NCBI GenBank assembly: GCA_037501455.1
Contig: CM074858.1
Span: forward strand, 97,622,001 to 97,686,000
Reading direction: 5' to 3'
Length of the DNA stretch: 64,000 nt
Source: Lantana camara
Taxonomy: Eukaryota > Streptophyta > Magnoliopsida > Lamiales > Verbenaceae
The notes under the pieces were generated by a model, which was given only the letters and a program-made list of their open reading frames with translations, searched no databases and was not told the DNA's origin. Of this stretch, positions 12,660 to 24,500 are shown in pieces. Within the stretch, counting starts at the first letter, position 1, and the number at the start of each line of letters is the position of its first letter. The translations under genes were made by a program, and so were the position numbers.

Positions 12660-13405
12660 AGTGGCACTATATATTATTCAACGAGGTGGAAATTGCTGTA
12701 AATAACTAGCGAGGCTAGTAAGAGGCATTATACTTTACTCCATGAGATGGAAAAATTGCCTTAGGGGACTAGCACAGAGGTTAGATCTTTTATCATCGAG
12801 GGGGTTGGGCTAAGTCCATAAGGGAGCCACCTCCGTGAGTAACCCAACCTTTGTGATTGGAGACCCCATGAATAAGGTTCAATGTTGTAGAAACAACCCG
12901 CAATGCATAACTTGTTATATAGCACATTTTGAGAAACCTCCTTCCAATCCCTAAGGTGAGTGCTATAAAGAAAAGGTGCGTTAGGCTGGGTGTTACCCTT
13001 AATGAGACCAAAGTGGGAAAATCCGCGAGTTATGGGCACACATACCTTGGAGGGCTCACCTAAGTGAGAGTTGACATGGGGTCGTGGCTATGGGTTTGGG
13101 CTAACCCTAGAGACTCTCATGAAAATCAAGATAAGAGAACATGACCGTTAACCGCGCTAAGCCACTTGAAGAAAAACCGATGTCAATACCATGTGTGTGA
13201 TGTATTGAAGGTTGGATAAGGGAACTAATTCAAGACGTACTCCATTACGGCTCCCTCAAATGGAAAGCATCAACACTAAGTATAGGCTCAAGCCTGGAAG
13301 GCTCCTATACCCATTGCAAGGTATTTAGTTGCCCTAATATTTTGTATATACGTGTATATATATATATATATATATATGTTTGAAGTTTTAAACCTTGTGG
13401 GGGAT
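12660..13405 (+). repeat. Non-coding 3' interior of an LTR element, with polypurine tract
   Basis: GC content rises here relative to the flanks, and the segment ends in a purine-rich tract, TTGTGGGGGAT (13395-13405), immediately before the LTR-like repeat at 13406. That arrangement marks it as the 3' end of an LTR retrotransposon interior. Minus-strand frames of 72 and 92 codons overlap here but match no retrotransposon protein I know. The family is not identified. Confidence 0.5.
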
Positions 13406-13836
13406 TGTTGGAATTTGAAAAGTTTTAAACCTTCAAAAAGGTAACCTACAAAGAATTTTATAACTCCCCACATTTGCATTCATTTGGTTTTTCTAACCAA
13501 TATAAATAGGGTCCTAGGGGTCTAGTTAGAACTTGCACAAGCATTATATATCTCACTATATATCTATTTTCATATACTACATTTTGGACAACGTGATAAG
13601 GTTTCGTTTCTTAGTTTCCTTGTGATCATGCTCACAATAGAAGAGGTCGGCTGTGGCTTTTTGGGTTTTATCTTAGGATGGTGATGAGCCAACAATACCC
13701 GCACGAAAAGGAGGCCATCACAATCTTAGGACATCGTCATGTGGCGTGACTCCTACAGGCTAGTCGTTCTATACTCATACTTTAATTATTTAAATTATTA
13801 GTACTTACTAATTATTTATAATTTATTCTTATATAG
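13406..13836 (+). repeat. LTR-like repeat, copy 2 (3' LTR)
   Basis: Starts TGTTGGAATTTGAAAAG like copy 1 at 4052 and contains a TATA box, TATAAATA (13501-13508). Blocks such as CCTAGGGGTCTAGTTAGAAC and ACGTGATAAGGTTTCGTT are shared. Similarity fades at the TA microsatellite that begins near 13840. The polypurine tract before it identifies it as a 3' LTR. The 9.35-kb spacing from copy 1 includes the 5.05-kb nested copia. Confidence 0.65.
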
Positions 13837-15440
13837 TGTGTGTATATATATATGTATATATATATACATATATATATAATAGTTAAAAATTTATCTTATT
13901 AGTTTTAATACAAATATATAAAAGAAACTGCACATATTAATATATTGCATCAAAAAGGAAACGAAAATCCACGGATGGATATGTATTTTGCAGTTTGGAG
14001 CAGTTATTTTGAAATACCTAACAGTGGAATAAAATTTGGCTTACTCGCCAATGGTAAAACTCTTAATACGAACTCCCCATTTTCGAATTTTTATTTTTAT
14101 TTATTCCCCAACATCTAAATTGACTATAATACTCTTAATTATTTCCTTTTTCTTTTCTTATTTTTTATTTTTCCTTTTCATGCTTCAATTTTAAACTTGA
14201 GTACTTTAACTTTTACGAATAATACTCTTTAAATTTGAATACTTTAACGTTTTGGAACAATTCTCTGTTCACATTAATCCTTAACCTCTACACAACTCGC
14301 TAATCCAGCTTATGAGGCCTCAAGTCTTCATTAAACCTCATTCGGGCGGAACAAGGCATGAGAAGGTGTCAAACTTGAAAGGAGCCTTGAACTATGCCAA
14401 GATTTTGGACTAAGTGGAAGATTTTTTAAAATAAGCCCAAGTGCAAGCTAGGAAGTAGTAATACACAAGGGGTCGAATCCCAAGGGAAGGTGCAAATCAA
14501 TCAATCATTTATTGATTTTACCAATCTATAAACCAATTAAGATTCGAGAGAAAGTTATCTAAAACCGAAAATTAAAACTACTAAAATTAACTAACAAGAG
14601 TCAAGGGAAAACAAGTAAGCAAGTAACTTAGCAAAGATGAAGTATAACCAAGTGGTAAGGGAAAGTAACGATCATGCAAGGTTTGTATTCGATTAGTGAT
14701 TTGGTAGAACAAAGATCTCACAATTCTAATCACTAAATTATGCAAAAGCTCCTGTCAAAGTCAAACTCGTTTACCTAATTACATCTAATGCTGCTCTCGT
14801 GGTCATTAGCCCAATAATTAGATCAATTAATCAAGATTAGTGAAAGAAACTAACTAGCGGCTTGGCCCGGTTGATCAATTGCTTAATTGCTCAAATCTAA
14901 GCTAAATCTCTTTATACTTAGCCCTTAAGTGTTGTGAAATCTCATCCAATTCACATAAAATTTCTCAATTAATATGAAAATCTAGGTTCAAATTTAAGGT
15001 AATCAAGCTCAAATATGCATACAAATCAATTTCACAAGCATAAGATCAAGTAGTCCCACCTAAGCGCATTTTATTAAACACTTACCCTACTTAATACATC
15101 ACCCCACCTTGCCTAAACATTTAGCCACTCAAATCCATCCAATCATTCAATGCAAAAGAGGAATTAAACTCTAAACAATGAATTTTCATTAAATGGAAAA
15201 TAGATTCAAGCATTCAATACATGAGATTAGTATTAAAACACTAGGAATTGAAAGATTTCAACTAATTAACTACTAAGACTAATTAAAGCAAAGTAAAATG
15301 ATACTAATTCTTCAAAGAATCATCCTGGATAATGGAATTGAAATATGGCCTCCAAAAGAATCATTCTCAGCTGCTCTATCCAAAATTAGGTCACGAATGA
15401 ATCCCTCTCAGATATGCCCCTAATTTCAGTTATAAACTAG
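13837..15440. other. AT-rich unassigned repeat-like DNA
   Basis: A TA/GTATA microsatellite occupies 13843-13876. From about 14380 the text changes to a mid-GC non-coding stretch containing AAGGGGTCGAATCCCAAGGG, a phrase often seen in non-coding parts of plant LTR elements, followed by AATTA-rich sequence. No protein block, LTR ends or RNA gene could be placed. Confidence 0.4.
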
Positions 15441-15451
15441 GAAAAATGCGC

Positions 15452-15687
15452 TTCTTTATCCGACGGCCGTGGGATAAAGAAAACACATTGATGCTTTCAG
15501 TAGACTTCCACGGGCGTGGATGAAATACAAAGGACAATCCACGCCCGTTGACAAACTAAACAGAATCTCTAGAACATTTTCCAAGGTCGTGGATGAAACT
15601 CACACCCGTGGATCTTCAATATATAACCTCACAAACCTGCTTCCATGGGGATTTAACTCTTTTCAGATCCTCCACCCCCGTGGATCT
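15452..15687. repeat. Hairpin array A (CAC-N-CCCGTG core)
   Basis: Several short inverted repeats follow one another. 15452-15481 has a 10-base arm TTCTTTATCC and its exact complement GGATAAAGAA around GACGGCCGTG. 15507-15520 is TCCACG-GG-CGTGGA. 15538-15551 is TCCACG-CC-CGTTGA (one mismatch). 15665-15687 is AGAT-CC-T-CCAC-CCCC-GTGG-ATCT with a small bulge. Weaker members lie at about 15590 and 15605. The same core recurs in the Tekay-like LTR at 57617-57742. It is probably a piece of a related LTR, but no LTR end is visible here. Confidence 0.6.
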
Positions 15688-15829
15688 TGTATTATAGAAC
15701 GAAAATAACAGTTTTGCTCCGTTCCATCCCATAATCAGCTCATATGATGAAAACACTGCAATGGAGTAAAATATCTAAATAAGCACTCAAAACCGGGCAA
15801 ATAATTACACAAATAAAACCTCATTGGAG

Positions 15830-16414
15830 CCCCTCCCCTGTTTTGCCCTGTTTTCATGCCCAGGGGTGTCCCAAATGGCCGTTTGGGGTCCTAATTAGTT
15901 CTGGAAACGGTAGTTTGGGAAGTTGTTGACCTTTTCTTCTGCGAGGCTCGAAACAGCCGTTCCGGCTCCCAGTTCAAACTGGGAACAGCCGTTTCAAGGT
16001 GTTTAGCTTGGACCCGAGAGGGTCCAAATGGCCGTTTGGAGATCCTTTGGAAATCTGAAATGGCCGTTTCGGTACCTTCTGTCCCGTTTTTTGTTTTTGT
16101 TCGTTTTACGTGTTTTCTTCGTGCTTTCACTTTTATCCCCTTTTCCCGACTCTTCTAAGTGATTTAAGTGAATTGCATGCCCTATTTTCACGTATGCATG
16201 AGTAATTATTTGAGCTTTAATTTTTGAATTTCACTTCACATTCGTTTATGCAATACGTGAACATTACCATAGCATAGTATCATTTAAATCTCATATCATA
16301 ACATCTCATAAGCATGCCGTTCATCGATTATTTGGTTCATAAGTCTTGGGTCTCACGTACACGTGTATTTCTTTCAAAGAGTTCGAGCCCGTTGTTGAGG
16401 AGCAAGGTCCTTAT
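15830..16414 (+). repeat. Ty3/gypsy LTR (Tekay-like), left part before the CACTA insertion
   Basis: The layout CCCTGTTTT repeats, then a hairpin array (15870-16070), then CCCGTTTTTTG matches the arrangement in the Tekay-like LTR at 55556-59454 read on its minus strand. The last bases before the CACTA element, GAGGAGCAAGGTCC (16398-16411), match GAGGAGCAGGGTCC at 43256-43269 and resume at 42313. The true left end of this LTR is not found, so it may be truncated near 15830. The right end is at 44422. Confidence 0.6.
15870..16070. repeat. Hairpin array B (TGGCCG core)
   Basis: Successive inverted repeats: CCCAAA-TGGCCG-TTTGGG (15870-15887), TCCCAGTT-CA-AACTGGGA (15967-15984), TTGGACCC-GAGA-GGGTCCAA (16008-16027, a GNRA-type loop), TCCAAA-TGGCCG-TTTGGA (16023-16040), GAAA-TGGCCG-TTTC (16057-16070), with imperfect members at 15905-15916 and 15949-15964. 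The core AGCCGTT or GGCCGTT recurs while the arms differ. It occupies the same position in its LTR as array C at 57617-57742. Confidence 0.7.
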
Positions 16415-16700
16415 CACTACTAGAAAAATGGGTTTTAATGACGCCTTAATATCACGCTTTTAAAGAGGCGTGACAATATATTACCTGTTGTGACGCTTTT
16501 TTTAAAATTTCCATTTTAGATATAATTTATTTTATATATTAAATTACTTATTAATTTAATTGATAGTATTGAGACATTTTTAGAATTAGCGTCATAATAG
16601 GGTAGTGTTATTATGACGCTAAATTAAAAGCGTCTTAATATTTCATATTTATCACGACACTTTAACCTAAAAATGACTTAATATTATTATACCCTTGAGG
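16415..16700 (+). repeat. CACTA left terminal and subterminal repeats
   Basis: After the terminal repeat come several copies in both orientations of a GACGC core with a T run, for example GAGGCGTGACAAT (16467), TTGTGACGCTTTTTT (16489) and ATGACGCTAAATTAAAAGCGTC (16613). These are the kind of subterminal sites to which TNPA-type proteins bind in the En/Spm system. Confidence 0.85.
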
Positions 16701-17091
16701 AAAGTCTCGTTGTTTTTAGACGCAAATTGGCACGTTCAGCTAAAAAAAGGAGGGAATAGAGATTGAGAAGTGCTGAAATAGTTCACTTTCCAATTACCAA
16801 TGCTCAGACATCGAAGGTTGAGAAGCCAAGTTCAATTTTTTACCCAAATCAATTGAAGAGAAGAAATTGAAGAAGCCAACGAATCGGAACACGATTTACA
16901 GACCTGTCTTCGCCTCCACCATCGACGACTGTGTGGATCTCCGCCACCCGCCTCCACCGCCACCCGCTTCCTCCTCTTGAAAGTAAGAATTGAACACTTT
17001 TCTTCTCTTTTTCTATTTAATCAAAAACCCCTTTGATTTTTGCCTCTTTGGTTTTACTTGGATGACTTGAATTATGTTAGGGCAATTACAG

Positions 17092-17196
17092 GGTAATTAC
17101 AAGCTCCCCAAGCACTGCGACGACAATGAAGTTCTCAAGGCCCTTTGCGCTGAAGTTGGTCGGATTGTTGAAGAAGATGGCACCACTTATCGCAAG
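17092..17196 (+). pseudogene. Captured host exon fragment: BES1/BZR1-type DNA-binding domain
   Basis: An open frame starting at 17074 carries [19 protein letters not shown] and EEDGTTYRK (17092-17196), the second half of the N-terminal DNA-binding domain of the plant-specific BES1/BZR1 brassinosteroid transcription factors, also present in BZR1-type beta-amylases. The preceding basic half of the domain is missing: the sequence before it is MLGQLQ and an acceptor-like TTACAG. After TYRK the reading departs from the family ([14 protein letters not shown]) and ends at 17319. About 35 codons are conserved without a stop. It lies inside the CACTA element, upstream of and in the same orientation as the transposase, so it is best explained as a captured gene piece, not a resident gene. 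Confidence 0.8.
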
Positions 17197-18789
17197 GAAT
17201 TAGTTTCAAACATGAGTTTTCAAACATTGCCCAGAAACGCCGTAATTTCTACTACCAAAAGCGGGTTGTCTCCAAAGGTTTTCCTCTACTCTCCCAGTTT
17301 CATATTGTATTGTGTGTAAATGTGTTTTATCTTCTGAATTTATTGTGATTTTTGTGAGGTTGGTTCTCCATCAATTTTTGTTGCCTAGAAAGCTGAAACC
17401 CTGTTAGCTGAGATGCATTTGCCTTATAATGAACTTGAGTAAAGATTTTTGTGTGTATTTTTTAGGGTTCATTCTCTTTGCCCCAATACCCAATTGTAAT
17501 TTGATTTCATTAGACAACAATTTGAAACCCAAATCAATTGCGTTTGGTCTTTGGAGGACTGTAGTATCTTCGGTTTTAAATAAGCAATGTAGTTTGAAAT
17601 TTGAATGCATGTGTTGCTGTCAAACCTGGTAGTTTTGTAGAATGGAGCCTTGTGGTTGGTTCAAAGGAACTTTGATTAAAATGTTGAATGATGACATCAG
17701 AATATACTTGAAATGGTATTGTCAGCTTGTTTATGTCTTAAAGATTGTAAATTTTGATATTAACAATTAGCATACCCCATTGTATTAGTATAATTATTGG
17801 AACTAATTAAAGAGGTTGGAATGACAGTCAAAGAGTTTTAGTAATTACGAATTCTTTTAGTAAAGAATCATTTGGCTAACATCCGTTCGAAACGAAAACT
17901 TTCTCTACATAATTCCGTTGAAGGAAATCTAAGGTTTATCTCTGCTATCCATTAGGGAAAAAAAATTGCTCTGATTAATTTCACTTTTAGTCTGTAATTC
18001 CGTTATCATTATGGTTCAATATGTTCTAATTTGTTCCTCTTTAGGGAGTAAGTTATATGATAACAAATTTTTTTTCCATGAATCTTTCCTAGTACTTGAG
18101 ATAATTGTCTAAATTATCATGAGCTTTCCTCGTAGAACTTGCGACTGTTGTTACTTGTTAAGGCTGAATATTAAATTACGTTGAAGGGGGATTTCAAGCG
18201 AAAAAAGAGAGAAAATTACTTGTTAAGGTTGTTTTGTGTTGTGTAAGACTGTTAGTTACATGATTGATTGACATGAAAATGCTACTTTGTTAAATAAACA
18301 TATGCTATTATAGTCTTTTGTGCATGTCAGTTATTAGTAAGTTATATTAAGGTGTATTAGTCAAAAATACCCTTGGAAATAACCCCGTTGAAACTCTACA
18401 AATATATTTTTTGTACAGTTTTAAATATTTATTGCAAATGTTAGAAAATACGCTGAAAGTTTACAATTAAGAGAAACTAATTTGTAACTTTATGTATAAC
18501 TTACCTGAATTTAACAAAACAAATTTAATTTAGTCTTTCTTTCTTTTAAAGAAATAGGAAAAATTGAAGTTGTAAGAAACACTCCAAGTCATCTAAGTGT
18601 GGATTTATAACGAATGTTGTTAATACAAGCTCATAGACCTAGTATAAGAATACTGCATGTACTTTGTGTATGGCCATATTGAGAAAAATATGTCCTGAAG
18701 TTTCAGTTTCTTTTAACTCTTTCTGTGAAACTGCTACTTACTATATATTTTCATCTTACTTTTGTCTTTACCATTTTTGTTTGAATCAG

Positions 18790-19004
18790 AAGCAAACCAG
18801 GCTCAGGAAAAAAGGCAAGTCTTAGGCTAAAATATTTATTATAATTAATAAATATTTTTTCCTTAATTATATGTAAATAATCTAAAAAATAGTATAAAAT
18901 ATGTGTAATTTATTGGTTAACTATAGGCTTATGTTCAGCAGGTAGAGACAAGTAAAGTGAGGCTTTCTCAGTTAGACCAAGAAATACAAAGAGCTAGATC
19001 CCAA
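18790..19004 (+). pseudogene. Captured host exons: TGA-type bZIP fragment
   Basis: The segment 18927-19004 reads AYVQQVETSKVRLSQLDQEI then QRARSQ, the leucine-zipper start of TGA-class bZIP factors (family pattern AYVQQLE..+.+L.QLEQELQRAR.Q). It is bounded by an AG acceptor (ACTATAG, to 18926) and a GTGAGA donor (from 19005). About 110 bp upstream, 18790-18814 encodes KQTRLRKK, the end of the basic region, followed by GCAAGT, which resembles a GC-type donor. The exon borders and intervening intron argue for capture of genomic DNA and not of cDNA. One extra A in the upstream exon probably shifts the frame. TGA factors act in defence and floral development; this piece alone cannot do so. Confidence 0.75.
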
Positions 19005-19215
19005 GTGAGATTAATCTTGCATTTTATTTTTCTTAGACTTTACATATTGTTTCTTTGTAATCCCAGTTAAGTCATGTTAGTGGTTAGTTTGATCAGTTAC
19101 TCTATAGATATAATATCAGAGAGATTTGATCGTACAACTGTTCTAGGATTAATGATGGAAATTACCAAATCTTTTTTCTGTTAGAGTAAACTTAAACCTT
19201 AGCTGCCAAAATTTA

Positions 19216-19325
19216 GTCCTTATGGGGGTGCTTGACTGCACTTTAAACACAGTGCTAACTCACTTTCCAAGTCCTTATGAGGATGCTTGACTAAACTTTA
19301 AACATAGTGCTAATTCACTTTCCAA
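19216..19325 (+). repeat. 55-bp tandem duplication
   Basis: Two adjacent 55-bp copies (19216-19270 and 19271-19325) begin GTCCTTATG and end CACTTTCCAA, differing at a few positions. They lie in presumed intron-like DNA of the CACTA interior. Confidence 0.85.
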
Positions 19326-19948
19326 TTACAAAACTTGGACTTATCTATCAATCTTGTTGTGTTTATAGTCTAAGCAGTAAAATCTTGTTGTGTATTAGTT
19401 GAATAAATGCTTAGCAAATTTGTGTTGTTTATAAAGGTATGGTCCTTCTGTCAGTGTATGAGCCTTATGTCACTGAGCTATGTTGAACTCAACAACTTTG
19501 GTGGGAGGTCCTGTAGTAAGGAATTTACTTTACATGGCTTACCGTAATTCGGTGATTCCCCTCTATGGTGATTATGTAATGTGTATATAAAGATATTGAA
19601 AAGTCACCTCTGTTCAAATATTTTTTTTCTTAGTTTGGTATTGTAATTACAACCCAGTAGTTTTTGTATTATGTACATAAAAATGTTTTGTGCTAGCAAT
19701 CTTTGTTAACACAAAATTTTAAGCCAACTCTCTTTATATCTATTTTGTATTTTCTTGTCTTGATGTATGTTAGAAGCACTAAACTACGAGATAACTTGCG
19801 GCGGCTTACTTATTTCCCTTTTTCATATGCTGAATAAACTAGTTACGGGATTATAATGAATGTATTATCTGTTATACAAACGCTTTCATAATGTTCAGCT
19901 TGTGCAATCACCTTATAATTCAATTAGCTTATTTACTTGCTCTGTAGG

Positions 19949-20018
19949 ATCGACTTATAGCTCGCCTCCAGCAACCTAATTCACTGGATTGCTTTCCTAT
20001 TGAAGCTGAGTTCCGGGT
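19949..20018 (+). other. Possible further captured exon, unidentified
   Basis: After a CTCTGTAG acceptor-like sequence, 19949-20018 reads DRLIARLQQPNSLDCFPIEA without a stop and is followed by GTATAA. The surrounding DNA is AT-rich and intron-like. I do not recognise the protein. It may be another exon of a captured gene, or part of a chimeric transcript with the two fragments upstream. Confidence 0.35.
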
Positions 20019-21550
20019 ATAAATTTTTTTTTTATATGCTCCTTATTCTCGTGTAAATAGTTGTGTTTATATTTGAGGATGTTGACATTAATTTTATTGA
20101 AGAAATCTTTTCGTTTTTGCTTTTGATTAATTTTTAATGTTGTCATTGTTTGACCCAATTTATGTAACAGGACATGGATATGGGATTCGTTGCTTAGATG
20201 CCCATCTGTGTCGTTGTGTGTGTATGGCTAGAGATGTTTATAATCAGTAGAAAGTCTTGAAGTCCATGGTTAGAAGTGTTTATTTGTGTGTGATGATCAA
20301 AAGAATGTCTCGCAGGCTTGAAAAATTAATGTCGTGTGTCTAGTAATATGATCAGTATGAGTAGAAAAGAGTCTCAAAGTGAAATGATTAGTATGGTTAG
20401 AAAAAAATCTCAAAGTGAAATAAAAGTCTTGAAGTGAAATTATCTGAAATCATTTAAATGTATGATTTGAGAAAAAGTTACTGTCTATATGATCTCAAAT
20501 GGTTCGAAAGGAAGATCTAAGATAAGTTAAGTGTAATTTTCTGTGTTTTAAAAGATTAGTGTCATTGTATGTGTAGCTTGAATGTTGTATGTTAAATATT
20601 AACCGTGGAAATTAGCCTGAAAAGTTCGTAACTTTGTCCTTATTTATGATAAATTGATGGAATTATCAATATCTGTTGTACGATGTGTCCCACGTTAATA
20701 AATTTTATTCATCATTCTTGTCATGGAACCTCCAATGGGTATACTCTTGTTTCAAGTGGACTGATCATATGTCTGAGCTGCATAGAGATTTTGGATAAAT
20801 ATTGATATGAATCAGGTGTTCAATCCACACATGAACCATATTGTTCATATATATTTTGAAAATAATACTTGATTTTGTCGGATTCTTTCCACCTACGTGA
20901 GGTTCTTCTTGCTTCATTTAATTGGTGCATTAGTTGACAAATGAAAGACAAAAATAATCTTTCTGGATGGAGGGAGTATTAGCACATTTATTTGCATCAA
21001 AACAATTTGGAGTGTATGTAACAGGTTATTTGTTCACATAAAAATAGATGAATAGAGTTTGTAATAGCACATCACAATTAATTGGTAAAAGAATATATCG
21101 CAAACGAGAATAATGTAAACCGTGATGGAAGGGTTCTGCCCCTTTAGGTGGAATAAAAGTATGCGCTGACCCCCTTTAAATGTTAAAGTAGATATACTTT
21201 AGTTTTCGCTGATTTGATTAAGCAGTTGAGTGATCAAATAAAATATACTTTTTCTGGGAAATATTGATGCAGTCTGCAGGAGTTTATACAGCCACATAGG
21301 GACACAGATAATCTGTTTAATGTACCTATCTGTTTTTTACATGCACTTGTATATGTTACAATCTATATCTTTTGATCAAGTCATTGAAATCTAAAGTTTA
21401 TGTGGTATTTAAATACTATCCGTATGTAATATTGACTTATATATTACAAACTTATTTTAGCCTTTTTGTTGAATTCTTACACAGGTGTAAGCTTTGTTTG
21501 TGATCAATCTCCAAGTCTGAAGTTGTTGTCACTTGGAAGGTAACTTTATT

Positions 21551-24500
21551 ATGTCAATAAAAAGTTTTATGGATAAGTCATGGATGAACTTGTCTAGGGC
21601 TATCAGTGGATATCGAAATGGATTGAGATGTTTTTTGGATTTTGCCTTTTCACATTCAAATGGAGCTACAATCTTATGCCCTTGCAAGAAATGTAAAAAT
21701 GACATATGCAAAGAAAGGACCATTGTGGAAGAAAATCTTCTTTGGCATGGATTTTTAGTTGGGTACACTAAATGGGTATTACATGGTGAGTTATCATCTA
21801 GTGGTAGACCGGTAGTCTTTGAGTATGATGGTCAAAGCTCAGCCAATATTAATATGCGAGAAATGTTCATATTGAAGGAATACCAGGAGTTGAGGAACAA
21901 GTAGACCTTGTAAAGAAGCTAAAAAATTTTATAAGCTTATGGAAGATGCAGAATAAGACCTTTACTCGGGTAGTAAAAATTTTTCAAAACTTTATTTCAT
22001 TGTTCGAATGCTCCAAATCAAGTGCCTTGGGAATTAGAGTGATAGTTCCTTCACGTTGATGCTCGACTTATTAAGAGAGGCATTTCCAGAATGTGTTCAA
22101 CTGCCGAAAAACTACTATGAAACTAAGAAGATATTAAAAGGTTTGGGTTTGAATTATAAGAAAATAGATGCATGTCGGAATGATTGTATGCTATAATAGG
22201 GTGTAAATGAAGGCAAAATAAAGTGTGATACCTGTGATGAGCCATGATGGATAACATCTGCATCTGAACGTAGGGTGGGTGATCAACAAGATTCATCTAA
22301 GACGACTAAAGGGAACACGAAGATTCCTGCGAAGATGGTATGGCACTTCCCGCTAAGGCCAAGGTTACAAAGACTTTTTATGAATAAGGAAACTGCATCT
22401 CGTATGAGGTGGCATGAAATAGAACGCATCAAAGATGGAGTAATGAGACATCCTGCAGATTCTCCAGGTTGGAAAACTTTTGACTTCCATCACCCAGAGT
22501 TTGCAAAAGATCCTCGCAATGTTAGGTTGGGCTTGACTATTGATGGCTTCAATCCATTTAGAACTATTAATATCAATCATAGTACATGGCCAGTGATCTT
22601 GATTCCGTATAATTTGCCCCCTGGGGACTGTATGAAAAAGTCATACTTGATGTTGTCCTTGCTTATACCTGGGCCATCTGCACCAGGTAATAACATTGAT
22701 ATATTTCTACAGCCAGCTATTGAAGAAATAAAAGAGATGTGGGAAGAGGGAATAACTAATTATGATGTATCATCTAAGGAAAACTTTCAATTGTGCGCTG
22801 CTCTATTATGGACCATCAGTGATTTTCTAGATCATGCAGCTGTATCGGGTTGGAGTACCAAAGGAGAATTTGCATGTCCCGTTTGTTATAAGTTCATAAA
22901 TTCAGTATGGTTGGATAGATCTCGCAAGTTCTGTTATATGTGTCATCGTATATTCTTACCTGAGGATCATCCTTATCGAAGGGATAAAAGTTCATTTGAT
23001 GAAACTGAAGAGCACCGAAGAGCAAACCCATATTTGAAAGGATCTGTGGCATTTGATGAAGTAAAGCACATTGAAAACAAATTTGGAAAAAGGGTGCGTG
23101 ACCAGAAATTACCATATAATTGGAAGAAGAAAAGCATTTTCTTCGATCTCCCGTATTGGGAATCGAATCTAGTGAGACACAATCTTGATGTTATGCACAT
23201 AGCGAAGAATGTCTGTGACAAGGTCTTATATACATTGTCGGACTCGGACAAGTCAAAAGATAATTAAAATGCTCGCTTGGATTTGCAAATTATGGGGATA
23301 AGATCAAAACTTCATCCTTTTTTGATGAGCTTGGACAAGAATGGCTACCAGCAGCAGCCTTTGCACTGGATAAAACTGAGAAGGAAAGATTTTGCAAGAT
23401 ATTGAAAAGTGTTAAAGTTTTAGATGGCTATGCTTCAAATGTGTCAAGGTGTGTTCATATTAAACCACCCAATATATTTGGCCTCAAGAGTCATGATAGT
23501 CACATGTTGATGCAACAATTTCTACTGCTCGCTCTGTGTAAACTTCTTCCAAGGCCAATTACCAAATCCTTGATTCAGTTGAGTCGTTATTTTACAGAAT
23601 TGTGTTCTAAGACACTTCACCCTACAGATTTATCCCGAATGGAAAAAGAGATTGCTATCATACTTTATCAGTTGGAGAAAATCTTTCCACCTTCGTTCTT
23701 TGATATCATGGTACGTTTAACTGTTCACTTGGTCAATTAGGTAAAATTAGCTGGACCAGTTCAATATCGTTAGATGTACCCCACTAAAAGGTAGGCCTTA
23801 AATTTAATAATTATACGTTAGTTTTTGTTAAAGTTTTACTGTTATGTTAGACATTTTAATCATATAATTTTTCATATTTTGACCTCTCTAGGTACTTGGG
23901 TACTTTAAAATCCTATGTTCGTAACAGAGGTCGTCCAGAAGGCTCAATTGCAAAAGGATACTTGGCAGAGGAATGCTTATCTTTTTGTTCTTTATACTTT
24001 GATGAAAAAATTGAAACAAGGCATAATCTGGCAACTCGTAATGATGATGGTGGGTGTACGGGCAACACGTCAAGTATTGATGTTTTCTCAAATACTGGAG
24101 CTTCACTGTGGAAAGGAAAGCCAATTATTTTGAATAATGACCAACTAACAAAGCTCACCGGTATGTCTTATTCAATTGCGATGACATTCGACAATATAGA
24201 GTGTAAGTTTCTTGAAACTATAATTTATCTGGCTAATATCGTATTGTTTATTTGATATTCTTCAATTATATAGTACTATAACATTTTTCTGTTAATTATC
24301 CAGGGACCATGAGGCTCAGGTTAGACGGAAGAAGCATCGCTCGAGGGAGCATAAAATCAAATGAATCCATAGTGATTCTTTTGCTACTTGGCTTAAGGGT
24401 CGGGTAAGTGATGTCTAAAATGATATACAATGACCTTCAATGATTTTACTTTCTTTAATCTTTTTGTAATTATTTATTTATACAGGTTGAAGAACTTACT

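Noticed and set aside
4052..13836. The two LTR-like repeats as LTRs of the copia element at 5561
   Set aside because: That element has its own 193-bp LTRs, primer site and target duplication; the outer repeats belong to another, older element.
22365..24158. Minus-strand frames under the CACTA transposase
   Set aside because: Shadows of the coding strand, which has a clear domain order.
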